A stretch of DNA of 64,000 bases, taken from positions 1,736,001-1,800,000 of the forward strand of contig NZ_RKRD01000001.1 in NCBI RefSeq assembly GCF_003814745.1, written 5' to 3'. Position 1 is the stretch's first letter; the number at the start of each line of letters is the position of its first letter. Below the pieces are notes generated by a model. The model was not told the DNA's origin and searched no databases. It saw nothing but the letters and a program-made list of their open reading frames with translations. The position numbers and the translations under genes were made by a program. This stretch comes from Hydrogenoanaerobacterium saccharovorans. GTDB taxonomy: Bacteria; Bacillota; Clostridia; Oscillospirales; Ruminococcaceae. Of the stretch, positions 26,415-34,225 are shown piece after piece.

Positions 26415-28826
26415 CTAAACTTTTACGGCTAGTTTGAGTTTGTTGCTTTCCTTGTACGGTCTAAACAGCATATAAGCCATAAAGATTACGACTGCTATCG
26501 CAAATACGGTTGCTATGCCAAATGCTCCTGTTGTAAACAGCATACCAAACTGATAGATTATAAGCGATACTGCATATGCAAACACACATTGATAAGTAAT
26601 TGCGAATGCCGTCCACTTACCGTTGTTCATTTCACGCTTAATTGCACCCATTGCTGCAAAGCAAGGTGCGCAAAGTAGATTGAACACAAGGAACGAGAAT
26701 GCGGAAAGAGATGTAAATGTCGTTTGCATATTCGTCCAAATCTGCCAGCCATTTTCTGCAACTTCATCAAATCCACCAAAGAGAACGCCAAAGGTGCCAA
26801 CAACATTTTCTTTTGCAATAAGCCCGGTAATTGCCGCCACAGCACCCTGCCAGTTACCCCAACCAATCGGAGCAAAGATAGGGGCTATCAGGTTACCAAT
26901 TGCAGCAAGAATGCTTGCGTCCATTTCGACCATACCAAACGAGCCATTCTCCCAACCGAAGTTGGATGCAAGCCAAACAAAGATTGTTGCCAGCAGGATA
27001 ATGGTTCCTGCTTTTTTTATAAACGACCAACCACGCTCCCACATAGAACGAAGAACATTTGAAACGGTTGGCATATGATATGCAGGAAGCTCCATAACAA
27101 ACGGAGCAGGCTCTCCTGCAAATAGCTTGGTTTTCTTTAAGATGATACCGGAAACAACAATTGCACCAATGCCAATGAAATATGCGATTGGTGCTACCCA
27201 CCATGCGCCGCCGAACATTGCACCGGAAATAAGCGCTATGATTGGCAGCTTTGCACCACAGGGAATAAAGGTTGTAGTCATAATCGTCATCTTGCGGTCA
27301 CGGTCATTTTCAATGGTTCGGCTTGCCATAATTCCAGGAACGCCACAGCCAGTGCCGATAAGCATCGGGATGAAGGATTTACCCGAAAGACCAAATTTAC
27401 GGAAAATTCTGTCCATAATAAATGCGATACGCGCCATATATCCGCAGGACTCAAGGAATGCAAGGAATAAGAATAGAACAAGCATCTGTGGTACAAACCC
27501 AAGCACTGCACCGACACCTGCAATGATACCGTCAAGAATTAATCCTTGAAGCCAGTCTGCACAGTTGATAGCTTCCAATCCGTTCTCGACTAGAACCGGA
27601 ACACCAGGTACCCAAACACCGTAATTGGCAGGGTCGGGTTCTTTCAATGCAGCAGCTTCGGAATAAGAAGCATATGTGACGGGAATTTCTTTTTCCACAT
27701 TGCCGCCGTCATCATACATATAAGCCGTTGTGGTCAAATCAATTGCCGCATCAAGCTCAAGTCCTGCTTCTTTCGCAGCGCTTTCAAATGCATCAACCAT
27801 TGCGGCAGGCTCAGCGTATTCATCCGCCGCTTGAGAATATGCAGACGAACCGATACCAAACAAGTGCCAACCGTTGCCAAACACGCCGTCATTTGCCCAG
27901 TCTGTTGCCCATGTACCAACAGTGGATACCGAAACAAAATATACAATAAACATAACCACTGCAAAGATTGGAAGTGCTGCCCAACGGTTGGTAACAACCT
28001 TGTCGATTTTGTCGGTCGTGGTGAGTTTACCCTTGCTCTTTTTTGTGTAACATCCGCCTATAATGGAAGCAATATAGGTATATCTTTCGTTTGTAATAAT
28101 ACTTTCTGCATCATCGTCAAGTTCTGTTTCGCACTTTTTAATATCGCTATCAATATGAGCGATTATTTTCTCATCAAGTTTTAGTTGTTTCTGAACTTTA
28201 TTATCACGCTCAAACAGCTTGATTGCATACCAGCGTTGTTGTTCTTGTGGCAAATTATGTACGACAGCTTCCTCAATATGGGCAATCGCATGTTCCACAC
28301 TGCCGTTAAAGCTGTGCTGGGGAATGGTATAACCTTTTGCCTTTGCAACTTTGATTGCGGCTTCCGCTGCCTGTGTAATACCTGTGCCTTTCAGTGCAGA
28401 AATTTCGATTACCTCACAACCAAGTTCTTTGGATAATTGCTTAATATTGATTTTATCGCCGCTCTTCTCAACAACATCCATCATATTGACAGCAAGAACA
28501 ACGGGAATGCCAAGCTCAACCAACTGCGTTGTGAGATATAAATTTCTCTCAAGGTTTGTACCATCGATGATATTGAGAATAGCGTCGGGGCGTTGGGTAA
28601 TTAGATAATTTCTCGCAACGACCTCTTCCAAAGTATACGGTGAAAGGGAGTAAATACCGGGCAAGTCTGTAATGGTAACATCTTTGTTGCCTTTGTACTT
28701 ACCTTCTTTTTTCTCAACTGTAACACCCGGCCAGTTCCCCACAAACTGATTGGAACCTGTAAGTGCATTAAATAATGTAGTCTTGCCGCTGTTTGGGTTC
28801 CCGGCAAGTGCAATTGTAATCGACAT
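26415..28826 (-). CDS. feoB: ferrous iron transporter B
   Basis: 803 residues from the ATG preceded by GGAGGAAAAAAG. An N-terminal G domain has G1 AGNPNSGKTTLF (residues 8-19), DLPGIYSLSPY (G3, about 57-67) and NMMD (G4, about 120). A helical GDI domain follows, then a membrane region of about eight to eleven segments with gate motifs. A large outside loop of about 100 residues between the first two membrane segments is rich in Asp, Glu and Ala (EYAEPAAMVDAFESAAK). FeoB imports Fe(II) under anoxia. It is the last gene of the feoA-feoA-feoB operon. Confidence 0.96.
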   Translation of the reverse strand: MSITIALAGNPNSGKTTLFNALTGSNQFVGNWPGVTVEKKEGKYKGNKDVTITDLPGIYSLSPYTLEEVVARNYLITQRPDAILNIIDGTNLERNLYLTTQLVELGIPVVLAVNMMDVVEKSGDKINIKQLSKELGCEVIEISALKGTGITQAAEAAIKVAKAKGYTIPQHSFNGSVEHAIAHIEEAVVHNLPQEQQRWYAIKLFERDNKVQKQLKLDEKIIAHIDSDIKKCETELDDDAESIITNERYTYIASIIGGCYTKKSKGKLTTTDKIDKVVTNRWAALPIFAVVMFIVYFVSVSTVGTWATDWANDGVFGNGWHLFGIGSSAYSQAADEYAEPAAMVDAFESAAKEAGLELDAAIDLTTTAYMYDDGGNVEKEIPVTYASYSEAAALKEPDPANYGVWVPGVPVLVENGLEAINCADWLQGLILDGIIAGVGAVLGFVPQMLVLFLFLAFLESCGYMARIAFIMDRIFRKFGLSGKSFIPMLIGTGCGVPGIMASRTIENDRDRKMTIMTTTFIPCGAKLPIIALISGAMFGGAWWVAPIAYFIGIGAIVVSGIILKKTKLFAGEPAPFVMELPAYHMPTVSNVLRSMWERGWSFIKKAGTIILLATIFVWLASNFGWENGSFGMVEMDASILAAIGNLIAPIFAPIGWGNWQGAVAAITGLIAKENVVGTFGVLFGGFDEVAENGWQIWTNMQTTFTSLSAFSFLVFNLLCAPCFAAMGAIKREMNNGKWTAFAITYQCVFAYAVSLIIYQFGMLFTTGAFGIATVFAIAVVIFMAYMLFRPYKESNKLKLAVKV

Positions 28827-28935
28827 CTTTTTTCCTCCTCGAATCAAATTTGGTAAGTCTTAACTAACCTAATAGCCTGCAAAAACGGAGTTGCCCCCTA
28901 AAAAGTCATTTATGACTATTCCCGCAATCTCCATT

Positions 28936-29163
28936 TCAAGTGTTTTCCACTTCAATCATTGCCGCATCAGCCTTGCGAATAGAAAGCTCGTAACCACGAA
29001 CGTTTACTTCAATCGGATCGCCAAGGGGAGCTACCTTACGAATGTTTACTTCTACACCTTTGGTAATGCCCATATCCATAATTCTACGCTTAACCGCACC
29101 TTCACCGTGGAGCTTGACAACCTTTACGGTTTGCCCTGTTTTTACTTCTGTTAGGGTATTCAT
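28936..29163 (-). CDS. feoA: FeoA domain protein (second copy)
   Basis: 75 residues, an SH3-like FeoA domain (LTEVKTGQTVKVVKLHGEG, then MDMGITKGVEVNIRKVAPLG). FeoA proteins bind the cytoplasmic part of FeoB and support Fe(II) uptake. It lies 24 bases after the first FeoA gene and about 110 bases before feoB. Confidence 0.92.
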   Translation of the reverse strand: MNTLTEVKTGQTVKVVKLHGEGAVKRRIMDMGITKGVEVNIRKVAPLGDPIEVNVRGYELSIRKADAAMIEVENT

Positions 29164-29187
29164 AGCATTTTCTCCTCTCGATTTATT

Positions 29188-29409
29188 TTAGATATTAGCT
29201 ACAACAATTCGGTTTGCCATCTCCTTGCTAATAGCAATGCGAGATTCCTTGACATTGACAATCAAGTTACCGGCAATTTCGGAAACAACGGATACTTCGC
29301 CACCCTCCACAAAGCCAAGATTATTCAGATGTCGCTTGGTTTCATCCCGACCTCCAATTTTCTTTATCAAATTTTTCTCCCCTGCTTTTGCAAATGTTAA
29401 AGGCATCAT
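29188..29409 (-). CDS. feoA: FeoA domain protein (first copy)
   Basis: 73 residues from the ATG at 29409, preceded by AAAGGACAATT; five further in-frame codons upstream are unlikely to be used. The SH3-like fold shows LTFAKAGEKNLIKKIGG and LNNLGFVEGGEVSVVSE, the usual FeoA spacing. Its sequence is quite different from the second copy, so this is an old duplication. First gene of the operon, under DtxR-type boxes. Confidence 0.92.
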   Translation of the reverse strand: MMPLTFAKAGEKNLIKKIGGRDETKRHLNNLGFVEGGEVSVVSEIAGNLIVNVKESRIAISKEMANRIVVANI

Positions 29410-29434
29410 AATTGTCCTTTCCACCTTCCAGAAA

Positions 29435-29487
29435 GTTAGCTAACGCTAACCTATAGGTTTAAAATTAGGTTAGCCTTTGCTAACCAA
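29435..29487. promoter_or_regulatory. DtxR/IdeR-type iron boxes before feoA
   Basis: Two inverted repeats lie downstream of the feo promoter: GTTAGCTAACGCTAACC at 29435-29451 and TTAGGTTAGCCTTTGCTAAC at 29465-29484. Both resemble the DtxR/IdeR consensus TTAGGTTAGSCTAACCTAA. A third half-like site GGCTAACCTATAG is upstream of the -35 box at 29558-29570. Fe(II)-loaded repressor here would shut the operon. Confidence 0.7.
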
Positions 29488-29492
29488 CTATT

Positions 29493-29521
29493 ATGATACA
29501 GCGTTTTTCAATAAGTGTCAA
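29493..29521 (-). promoter_or_regulatory. feo operon promoter
   Basis: On the minus strand TTGACA and TATCAT are 17 bases apart; the transcript would start inside the second iron box. Confidence 0.82.
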
Positions 29522-29656
29522 TAGAAGTTTCGATAAACTCTATCATTTTTTAATATTGGCTAACCTATAGTGTAAAGTGCACAAGCATATTTTTTAAGTG
29601 CAATCCCAATAACCCCGCATATTTGATGAATGTAATAAGATTGTGATAAACAAGAA

Positions 29657-29691
29657 AAGAGTGCTTAATAATAGAGATTTTAAGCACTCTT
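29657..29691 (-). terminator. terminator after the LacI-type gene
   Basis: AAGAGTGCTTAA pairs with TTAAGCACTCTT over 12 bp; TCTTTTCTTG follows on the minus strand. Confidence 0.75.
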
Positions 29692-29752
29692 CATATTAAT
29701 GTTCCAACTAATAGAAAAATCAATTTTACAAAAAGATATAAAAATTGATGAT

Positions 29753-30763
29753 TTATTTACTTTGTACTATGTGTTTAACACTGCCTTTAATATGCAGCTT
29801 TGTTTTATGAACAATAATTTCAGGGAATTTTTTGTGGTCGCCCAGCATTCGTCTAAGAAGCAGCTTTGCAGCGCTGATTCCCATTTCTTCCATTGGCTGT
29901 TCAACCAAAGACAACTCAGGGCTGATTGCTTCTGCAAGCGGAAGATTATCAAATCCTATAATCGAAATATCTTCCGGAATTTTTAAGTTATGCGCATTTA
30001 TTTGGACAAAAGCACCCAATGTCATATCGTAGCTTGTTACAATAACAGCAGTAGGAGGGTCAGGCAACCCGAACAACCAATCAATTGCTCGAATCCCGCC
30101 CTGCATTGTGTAAGGCTGACGACAAACATAATTGTCGTTTAAACGGACTTTATATTCTGCCAAAGCCTTTTTATATCCATCCAAACGGCCAAAACAGGTA
30201 TACATATCGTCACCGTATACAATTGCAATTTTTCTATGGCCCATTTCAATTAAACGTTTGGTAGGAATATAGGCTGCTTCAATGTTATCTACAACTACAC
30301 CGTCGGTTTCATGCCCTGCCACTAAAGCATCGAAGCAAACAAGAGGAATACCGCAGCTCTTGATATAATCAATTTGTCTTCCGCTGCCAGAATGGGGTTG
30401 CAGAATAATTCCGTCTACCATTTTATCAATTAAAAACTGTGCTTTGTTTAATTCCACTTCTTCATCAAGTTGGCAAGCACAAATCACGGAGCTATACCCC
30501 AGTTCTTGCAGATACTTTTCAATTGCAGAAACAACAACCGCCGTATAGGTAGACAAAAGTGAGGGTACTATCACACCCACAGTATAAGACTTTGCACTTT
30601 TAAGCCCCTTTGCAAGGCTGTTAGGCCTAAAATCAAGCTCTTTTATTGCATTTTCAATTAATATCCGGTTGTTTTCTTTTACTTTACCGCCGTTTATAAA
30701 TTTGGATACGGTACCGATAGATAAACCGGAAACCCGTGCTACATCTCGGATTGTTGCAGCCAT
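29753..30763 (-). CDS. LacI family transcriptional regulator of the glycan operon
   Basis: 336 residues. The N-terminal helix-turn-helix IRDVARVSGLSIGTVSKFI (residues 5-23) is followed by a periplasmic-binding-type sensor domain (YTVGVIVPSLLSTYTAVVVS near residue 61, ISIIGFDNLPLAEAISPELS near residue 270). It is divergent from a sugar ABC importer and a GH95 hydrolase, and two copies of a LacI-type operator lie before the importer, so it likely represses that operon until the sugar binds. Confidence 0.93.
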   Translation of the reverse strand: MAATIRDVARVSGLSIGTVSKFINGGKVKENNRILIENAIKELDFRPNSLAKGLKSAKSYTVGVIVPSLLSTYTAVVVSAIEKYLQELGYSSVICACQLDEEVELNKAQFLIDKMVDGIILQPHSGSGRQIDYIKSCGIPLVCFDALVAGHETDGVVVDNIEAAYIPTKRLIEMGHRKIAIVYGDDMYTCFGRLDGYKKALAEYKVRLNDNYVCRQPYTMQGGIRAIDWLFGLPDPPTAVIVTSYDMTLGAFVQINAHNLKIPEDISIIGFDNLPLAEAISPELSLVEQPMEEMGISAAKLLLRRMLGDHKKFPEIIVHKTKLHIKGSVKHIVQSK

Positions 30764-30886
30764 TCACCTGCCCCCTAACTTCGTTTTTGCACTTAAAGGT
30801 ATCATACAACAAGTAACTGCAATTGTAAAGATAAACAAAAAAGAGATAAATTAAACAGAAAAATAAACATTTTAGTGAAAAAAATG

Positions 30887-30915
30887 TTGACTTATACTTT
30901 ATGATATGTTATTGT
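30887..30915 (+). promoter_or_regulatory. promoter of the ABC importer/GH95 operon
   Basis: TTGACT and TATTGT are 17 bases apart. The expected transcript start falls at the first operator copy. Confidence 0.6.
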
Positions 30916-30922
30916 TATAGCA

Positions 30923-30944
30923 ATAAATGAACCGTTTCATTTTT
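30923..30944. promoter_or_regulatory. LacI-type operator, copy 1
   Basis: Core ATGAACCGTTTCAT, a near-perfect inverted repeat with a central CG as in LacI-family sites. The whole 22-base unit is repeated exactly at 30976-30997. Confidence 0.75.
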
Positions 30945-30975
30945 TCAGCGAATCATTGCTGTTTTTTTAATCAGC

Positions 30976-30997
30976 ATAAATGAACCGTTTCATTTTT
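30976..30997. promoter_or_regulatory. LacI-type operator, copy 2
   Basis: Exact repeat of the first operator 53 bases further on (about five helical turns), so two repressor dimers would sit on the same face of the DNA. Confidence 0.75.
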
Positions 30998-31031
30998 AAT
31001 CAAATTTATTTAAAATAATAGGAGGTTCGTT

Positions 31032-32357
31032 ATGAAGAAGTTACTCAGCATGATTCTTGCAGGTGTAGTGATTGTGTCCAGCTTTACCGGGTGCAGCTCA
31101 AAGGTCAAACCAAGCACATCATCTCCACAGCCGGCTGATGGATCCGATTCTCCGGTAACTCTGGAATACTGGACATGGTTTCCAAGTTCGGATCAATTCA
31201 AAGAAACTATTGCTAACTTTGAAAAGGAAAACCCCAATATTAAAATTAATTTAACGGTGATGGAAAGTAAGAACTTTCAAGAAAAGGTACCTTTGGCACT
31301 TGCTTCCGAAGAAAATATCGATATCATTGGGGTTCAGCCAACAGCTTTTGCAACAGAAATTTCCGATTACTTAAGCGACCTCGACCCTCTGCTAAAAAAA
31401 GAGGCAGGAGATGACTGGGCAGCTGTATATTCAGAAAGCTGCATTGAAAAATCCAAAAATTTAACCGGGGGTAATTTAAAATTTCTTGCTATGGTAAACA
31501 GTGGTTCTATGATTGGCTACTACAATGCCGACCTTTTAAAAGAACTTAATATGCAGGTTCCTGCTACCATTGAAGAGTATAAAAAAGTGGCAGAAGCTTT
31601 AAAAGCAAAATATCCTGACAAATATGCAGGAGTTTTTGGCGGTAAAGAATCTTGGATTATGGATGAAATGATGCTTACCGTTTTAGGGCAGCAAGGGGAT
31701 TATTATAACAAATGGAGATACGAAAAAGCAAGTGTAGACAGCCCAGAATTTATTACTGCGTTTAAAGGTTTTAAACAATTTTTTGACGAAGATATTTTTA
31801 CACAAGATTTGCTTGACCTTGACGGCGGACGTGCCGCAGAGATTTTTGCAGCTGGTGATGCTTTGGTATGGTACATGGGCTCTTGGGAAGCTCCTATTTT
31901 GTCATCCAAACTGCGCGAGCAAAAAGGCATTAAGCTGGGTGACGTTGGCGCAATGGCACTACCTGTTGTAAAACAAGGCGGAAACGCTGCTGTACGCTCT
32001 TACCTTGATGCGGGTATCGGTATTGTAAACTACTCAGAAAAGCAAGAGGCAGCTGCTAAATTTGTTGCTTACTGCACAGTTGGCAAAGGTGTAGATACTC
32101 TTGCAAAACAGTTTATGGGCACACCTGGCAAAAAAGATTTTGCAATGGATGAAACTATGCTAACCAGTGAAAATGCGAAAGCAGGTTGGAATAAACTTAT
32201 AGAATTAATGAACACTGCAACCGCAGACCGCAACAATGTATCCGGATATTCGGATATCGAAGGAGCGTCGGTACAAAAAGTAGTGGGCAACACCTCAACT
32301 GCTGAAGAAGAAGTTAAGGCACTTCAAACAGAATGGACCAGCGGAAAATATCAGTAA
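31032..32357 (+). CDS. sugar ABC transporter substrate-binding lipoprotein
   Basis: 441 residues. A lipoprotein signal peptide (MKKLLSMILAGVVIVSSFTG then Cys at residue 21) and a family 1 extracellular binding fold (VTLEYWTWFPSSDQFKETI near residue 45). It would sit lipid-anchored on the outer face of the membrane and deliver a sugar to the two permeases that follow. No ATPase gene is in the operon, so a shared MsmX-type ATPase encoded elsewhere is likely. AATAGGAGG precedes the ATG. With the GH95 enzyme the ligand may be a fucosylated or similar oligosaccharide; that is inference. Confidence 0.92.
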   Translation: MKKLLSMILAGVVIVSSFTGCSSKVKPSTSSPQPADGSDSPVTLEYWTWFPSSDQFKETIANFEKENPNIKINLTVMESKNFQEKVPLALASEENIDIIGVQPTAFATEISDYLSDLDPLLKKEAGDDWAAVYSESCIEKSKNLTGGNLKFLAMVNSGSMIGYYNADLLKELNMQVPATIEEYKKVAEALKAKYPDKYAGVFGGKESWIMDEMMLTVLGQQGDYYNKWRYEKASVDSPEFITAFKGFKQFFDEDIFTQDLLDLDGGRAAEIFAAGDALVWYMGSWEAPILSSKLREQKGIKLGDVGAMALPVVKQGGNAAVRSYLDAGIGIVNYSEKQEAAAKFVAYCTVGKGVDTLAKQFMGTPGKKDFAMDETMLTSENAKAGWNKLIELMNTATADRNNVSGYSDIEGASVQKVVGNTSTAEEEVKALQTEWTSGKYQ

Positions 32358-32365
32358 CATATGCA

Positions 32366-32400
32366 GCGGGCGTTTCCTCTGTAATGAAGAAAGCGCCCGC
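32366..32400 (+). promoter_or_regulatory. intercistronic hairpin after the binding-protein gene
   Basis: GCGGGCG pairs with CGCCCGC with partial pairing further in, followed by A and not T residues. Such hairpins often protect the binding-protein mRNA and give it more copies than the permeases. Confidence 0.55.
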
Positions 32401-32434
32401 AAAAAATTTATACTTGTAACGGAGAGGTGACGAC

Positions 32435-33358
32435 ATGAAACTTACACAAAGCAAGGCAACAAAAAAGACTTACCGCGCCTTACATAAAAACAACAATAAA
32501 GCCGGATATTTATTTATTGCACCTCTGCTGATTGTTTTTGCCTGCTTTTTGCTATATAGCTTTTATTTTTTGTTTAAAAACAGTTTTCACTTTGTAACTA
32601 TTTCATTTAAACATCCTAGATTTGTTGGGCTAAACAATTATAAAACCGTACTGCAGGATGCTGCCTTCTATCGTTCTATGCTCAATACTTTTTTAATTTC
32701 CTTTGCCAATATCTTCGCGGGTTTGACTCTTGGGTATGTGGTAGCTGTTTTTCTTAATTTTAAACTTCGTCTGAAGCGTTTTTTTCATGCGCTGTTTTTT
32801 GTACCATCCATGCTGCCTATTGCTTTAATGGCAGCTGTTTTCAGTTCTATGCTGGAATATAAAGAAGGAACATTCAACCAACTGCTACGTTTTTTAGGTA
32901 TGGGTGGCTTGACTCAGCGTTGGTTATCTGACCCTAATCTGGCAATTTGGTCTGTAATGTCTGTTTCTGTTTTTTTAATCGGTATCCCCATTATGTACTA
33001 TACAGCCGATTTAACAACCATAAGCCCAAGTGTAATGGAAGCTGCAACCATAGACGGAGCAAAATTTCATCAAGTTTTGTTTTTGGTATTATACCCTATG
33101 CTAAAAAATACTCATAAAACCATCATTATTTCCATGCTGCTTGGCGGTTTTCGCGAAATGGAACGTGTTTATTTAATGACAGACGGAGGCCCCGGCGGGT
33201 CTACCGAGATAATTGGTACCTACATCTACCGCGCTACACGGTCTGCGGGTTCCAACCTTGGCATTGTTTCGGCAGCAGCTATCATTGTGCTTTTAATTGC
33301 ATTTGCTATTTCATTTATTCAAATGAAACTGGCAAATCGAACATCAGCACTACAATAG
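32435..33358 (+). CDS. sugar ABC transporter permease (UgpA/LacF type)
   Basis: 307 residues, six membrane segments, first one AGYLFIAPLLIVFACFLLYS (about 26-45). The EAA loop is MEAATIDGAKFHQVLFLVLY at about residues 204-223. It pairs with the next gene as the membrane channel of the importer. The start follows GGAGAGGTGACGAC. Confidence 0.93.
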   Translation: MKLTQSKATKKTYRALHKNNNKAGYLFIAPLLIVFACFLLYSFYFLFKNSFHFVTISFKHPRFVGLNNYKTVLQDAAFYRSMLNTFLISFANIFAGLTLGYVVAVFLNFKLRLKRFFHALFFVPSMLPIALMAAVFSSMLEYKEGTFNQLLRFLGMGGLTQRWLSDPNLAIWSVMSVSVFLIGIPIMYYTADLTTISPSVMEAATIDGAKFHQVLFLVLYPMLKNTHKTIIISMLLGGFREMERVYLMTDGGPGGSTEIIGTYIYRATRSAGSNLGIVSAAAIIVLLIAFAISFIQMKLANRTSALQ

Positions 33359-33375
33359 CAGAGAGGAGACAAACT

Positions 33376-34221
33376 ATGCAACACAAAAAACATACCGAAT
33401 TACAAACTGACTTGTTCAAAATAAATGAAAACCAACGTAAACTGATGATCTTCTTTTTAATATTACTCACATTGCTATGGGCATTGCCGGTGTTTTCTTT
33501 AATAAAAAATTCTCTTAAAGTAAATGGATTTGCAAATTATACATTTGTTATGAATAACCGTGTCAATGATGTTCCTTTCTCGCGTTACTTCATAAATTCA
33601 GTCATCAATGCAATAGGCAGCAGTTTTCTTGTAGTAAGTGTCAGCGCGCTTGCAGGTTTTAGTTTTTCTAAAATTTCTTTTGCGGGTAAAAAAACTATCT
33701 ACAATTTGTGCATTATGTGCCTTGCAGTTTCCGGCCCAATATTAATTGTACCGTTTTTTTACATACTTAAAACAATGCATATTTACAATACTCCCCTTGC
33801 AGTAATTTTTGCCGAGGCTACTATCACCTTGCCGTTTGGATTGCTTATGATGAAAAACTACTTTGATAGTTTGCCTCAAGAGCTTATGGAATCTGCAAAT
33901 ATAGACGGTGCAAATATGGGGCAGGTGTTTTTTAAAATTTATTTTCCTCTGGCAAAACCAGCTGTGATTAACCTTGGGGTACTGCAGATAATGTGGTCTT
34001 TTCAGGATTTTCTGTTTCCGTTAATGTTCCTGACAAAAGATAAATTCTACACTACCACTGTAGCTGTCAACTCATTCAAAGGAGCTTATGGTCTCACCGG
34101 GCAGAATTTAGGGCGTTACAATGCCGCATTGGTTCTCATTTCTATTCCATCTATTTTAATTTTTATATTTGCACAAAAATATATTGTAAACGGCGTTGCT
34201 TCGGGCGCGGTGAAGGAGTAA
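33376..34221 (+). CDS. sugar ABC transporter permease (UgpE/LacG type)
   Basis: 281 residues, six membrane segments and the EAA loop MESANIDGANMGQVFFKIYF at about residues 174-193. It follows its partner by 17 bases and ends 4 bases before the GH95 gene. Confidence 0.93.
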   Translation: MQHKKHTELQTDLFKINENQRKLMIFFLILLTLLWALPVFSLIKNSLKVNGFANYTFVMNNRVNDVPFSRYFINSVINAIGSSFLVVSVSALAGFSFSKISFAGKKTIYNLCIMCLAVSGPILIVPFFYILKTMHIYNTPLAVIFAEATITLPFGLLMMKNYFDSLPQELMESANIDGANMGQVFFKIYFPLAKPAVINLGVLQIMWSFQDFLFPLMFLTKDKFYTTTVAVNSFKGAYGLTGQNLGRYNAALVLISIPSILIFIFAQKYIVNGVASGAVKE

Positions 34222-34225
34222 AATC

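Noticed and set aside
26623..28608. Long frames on the plus strand opposite feoB
   Set aside because: Shadows of the feoB coding strand with low-complexity or unrelated translations.
29699..29986. A 95-codon plus-strand frame over the end of the LacI-type gene
   Set aside because: Opposite to a real gene, no ribosome site, no family.
30923..30997. The repeated operator as CcpA cre sites
   Set aside because: The half-site spacing is two bases shorter than the cre consensus; a local LacI-type regulator is the simpler reading.
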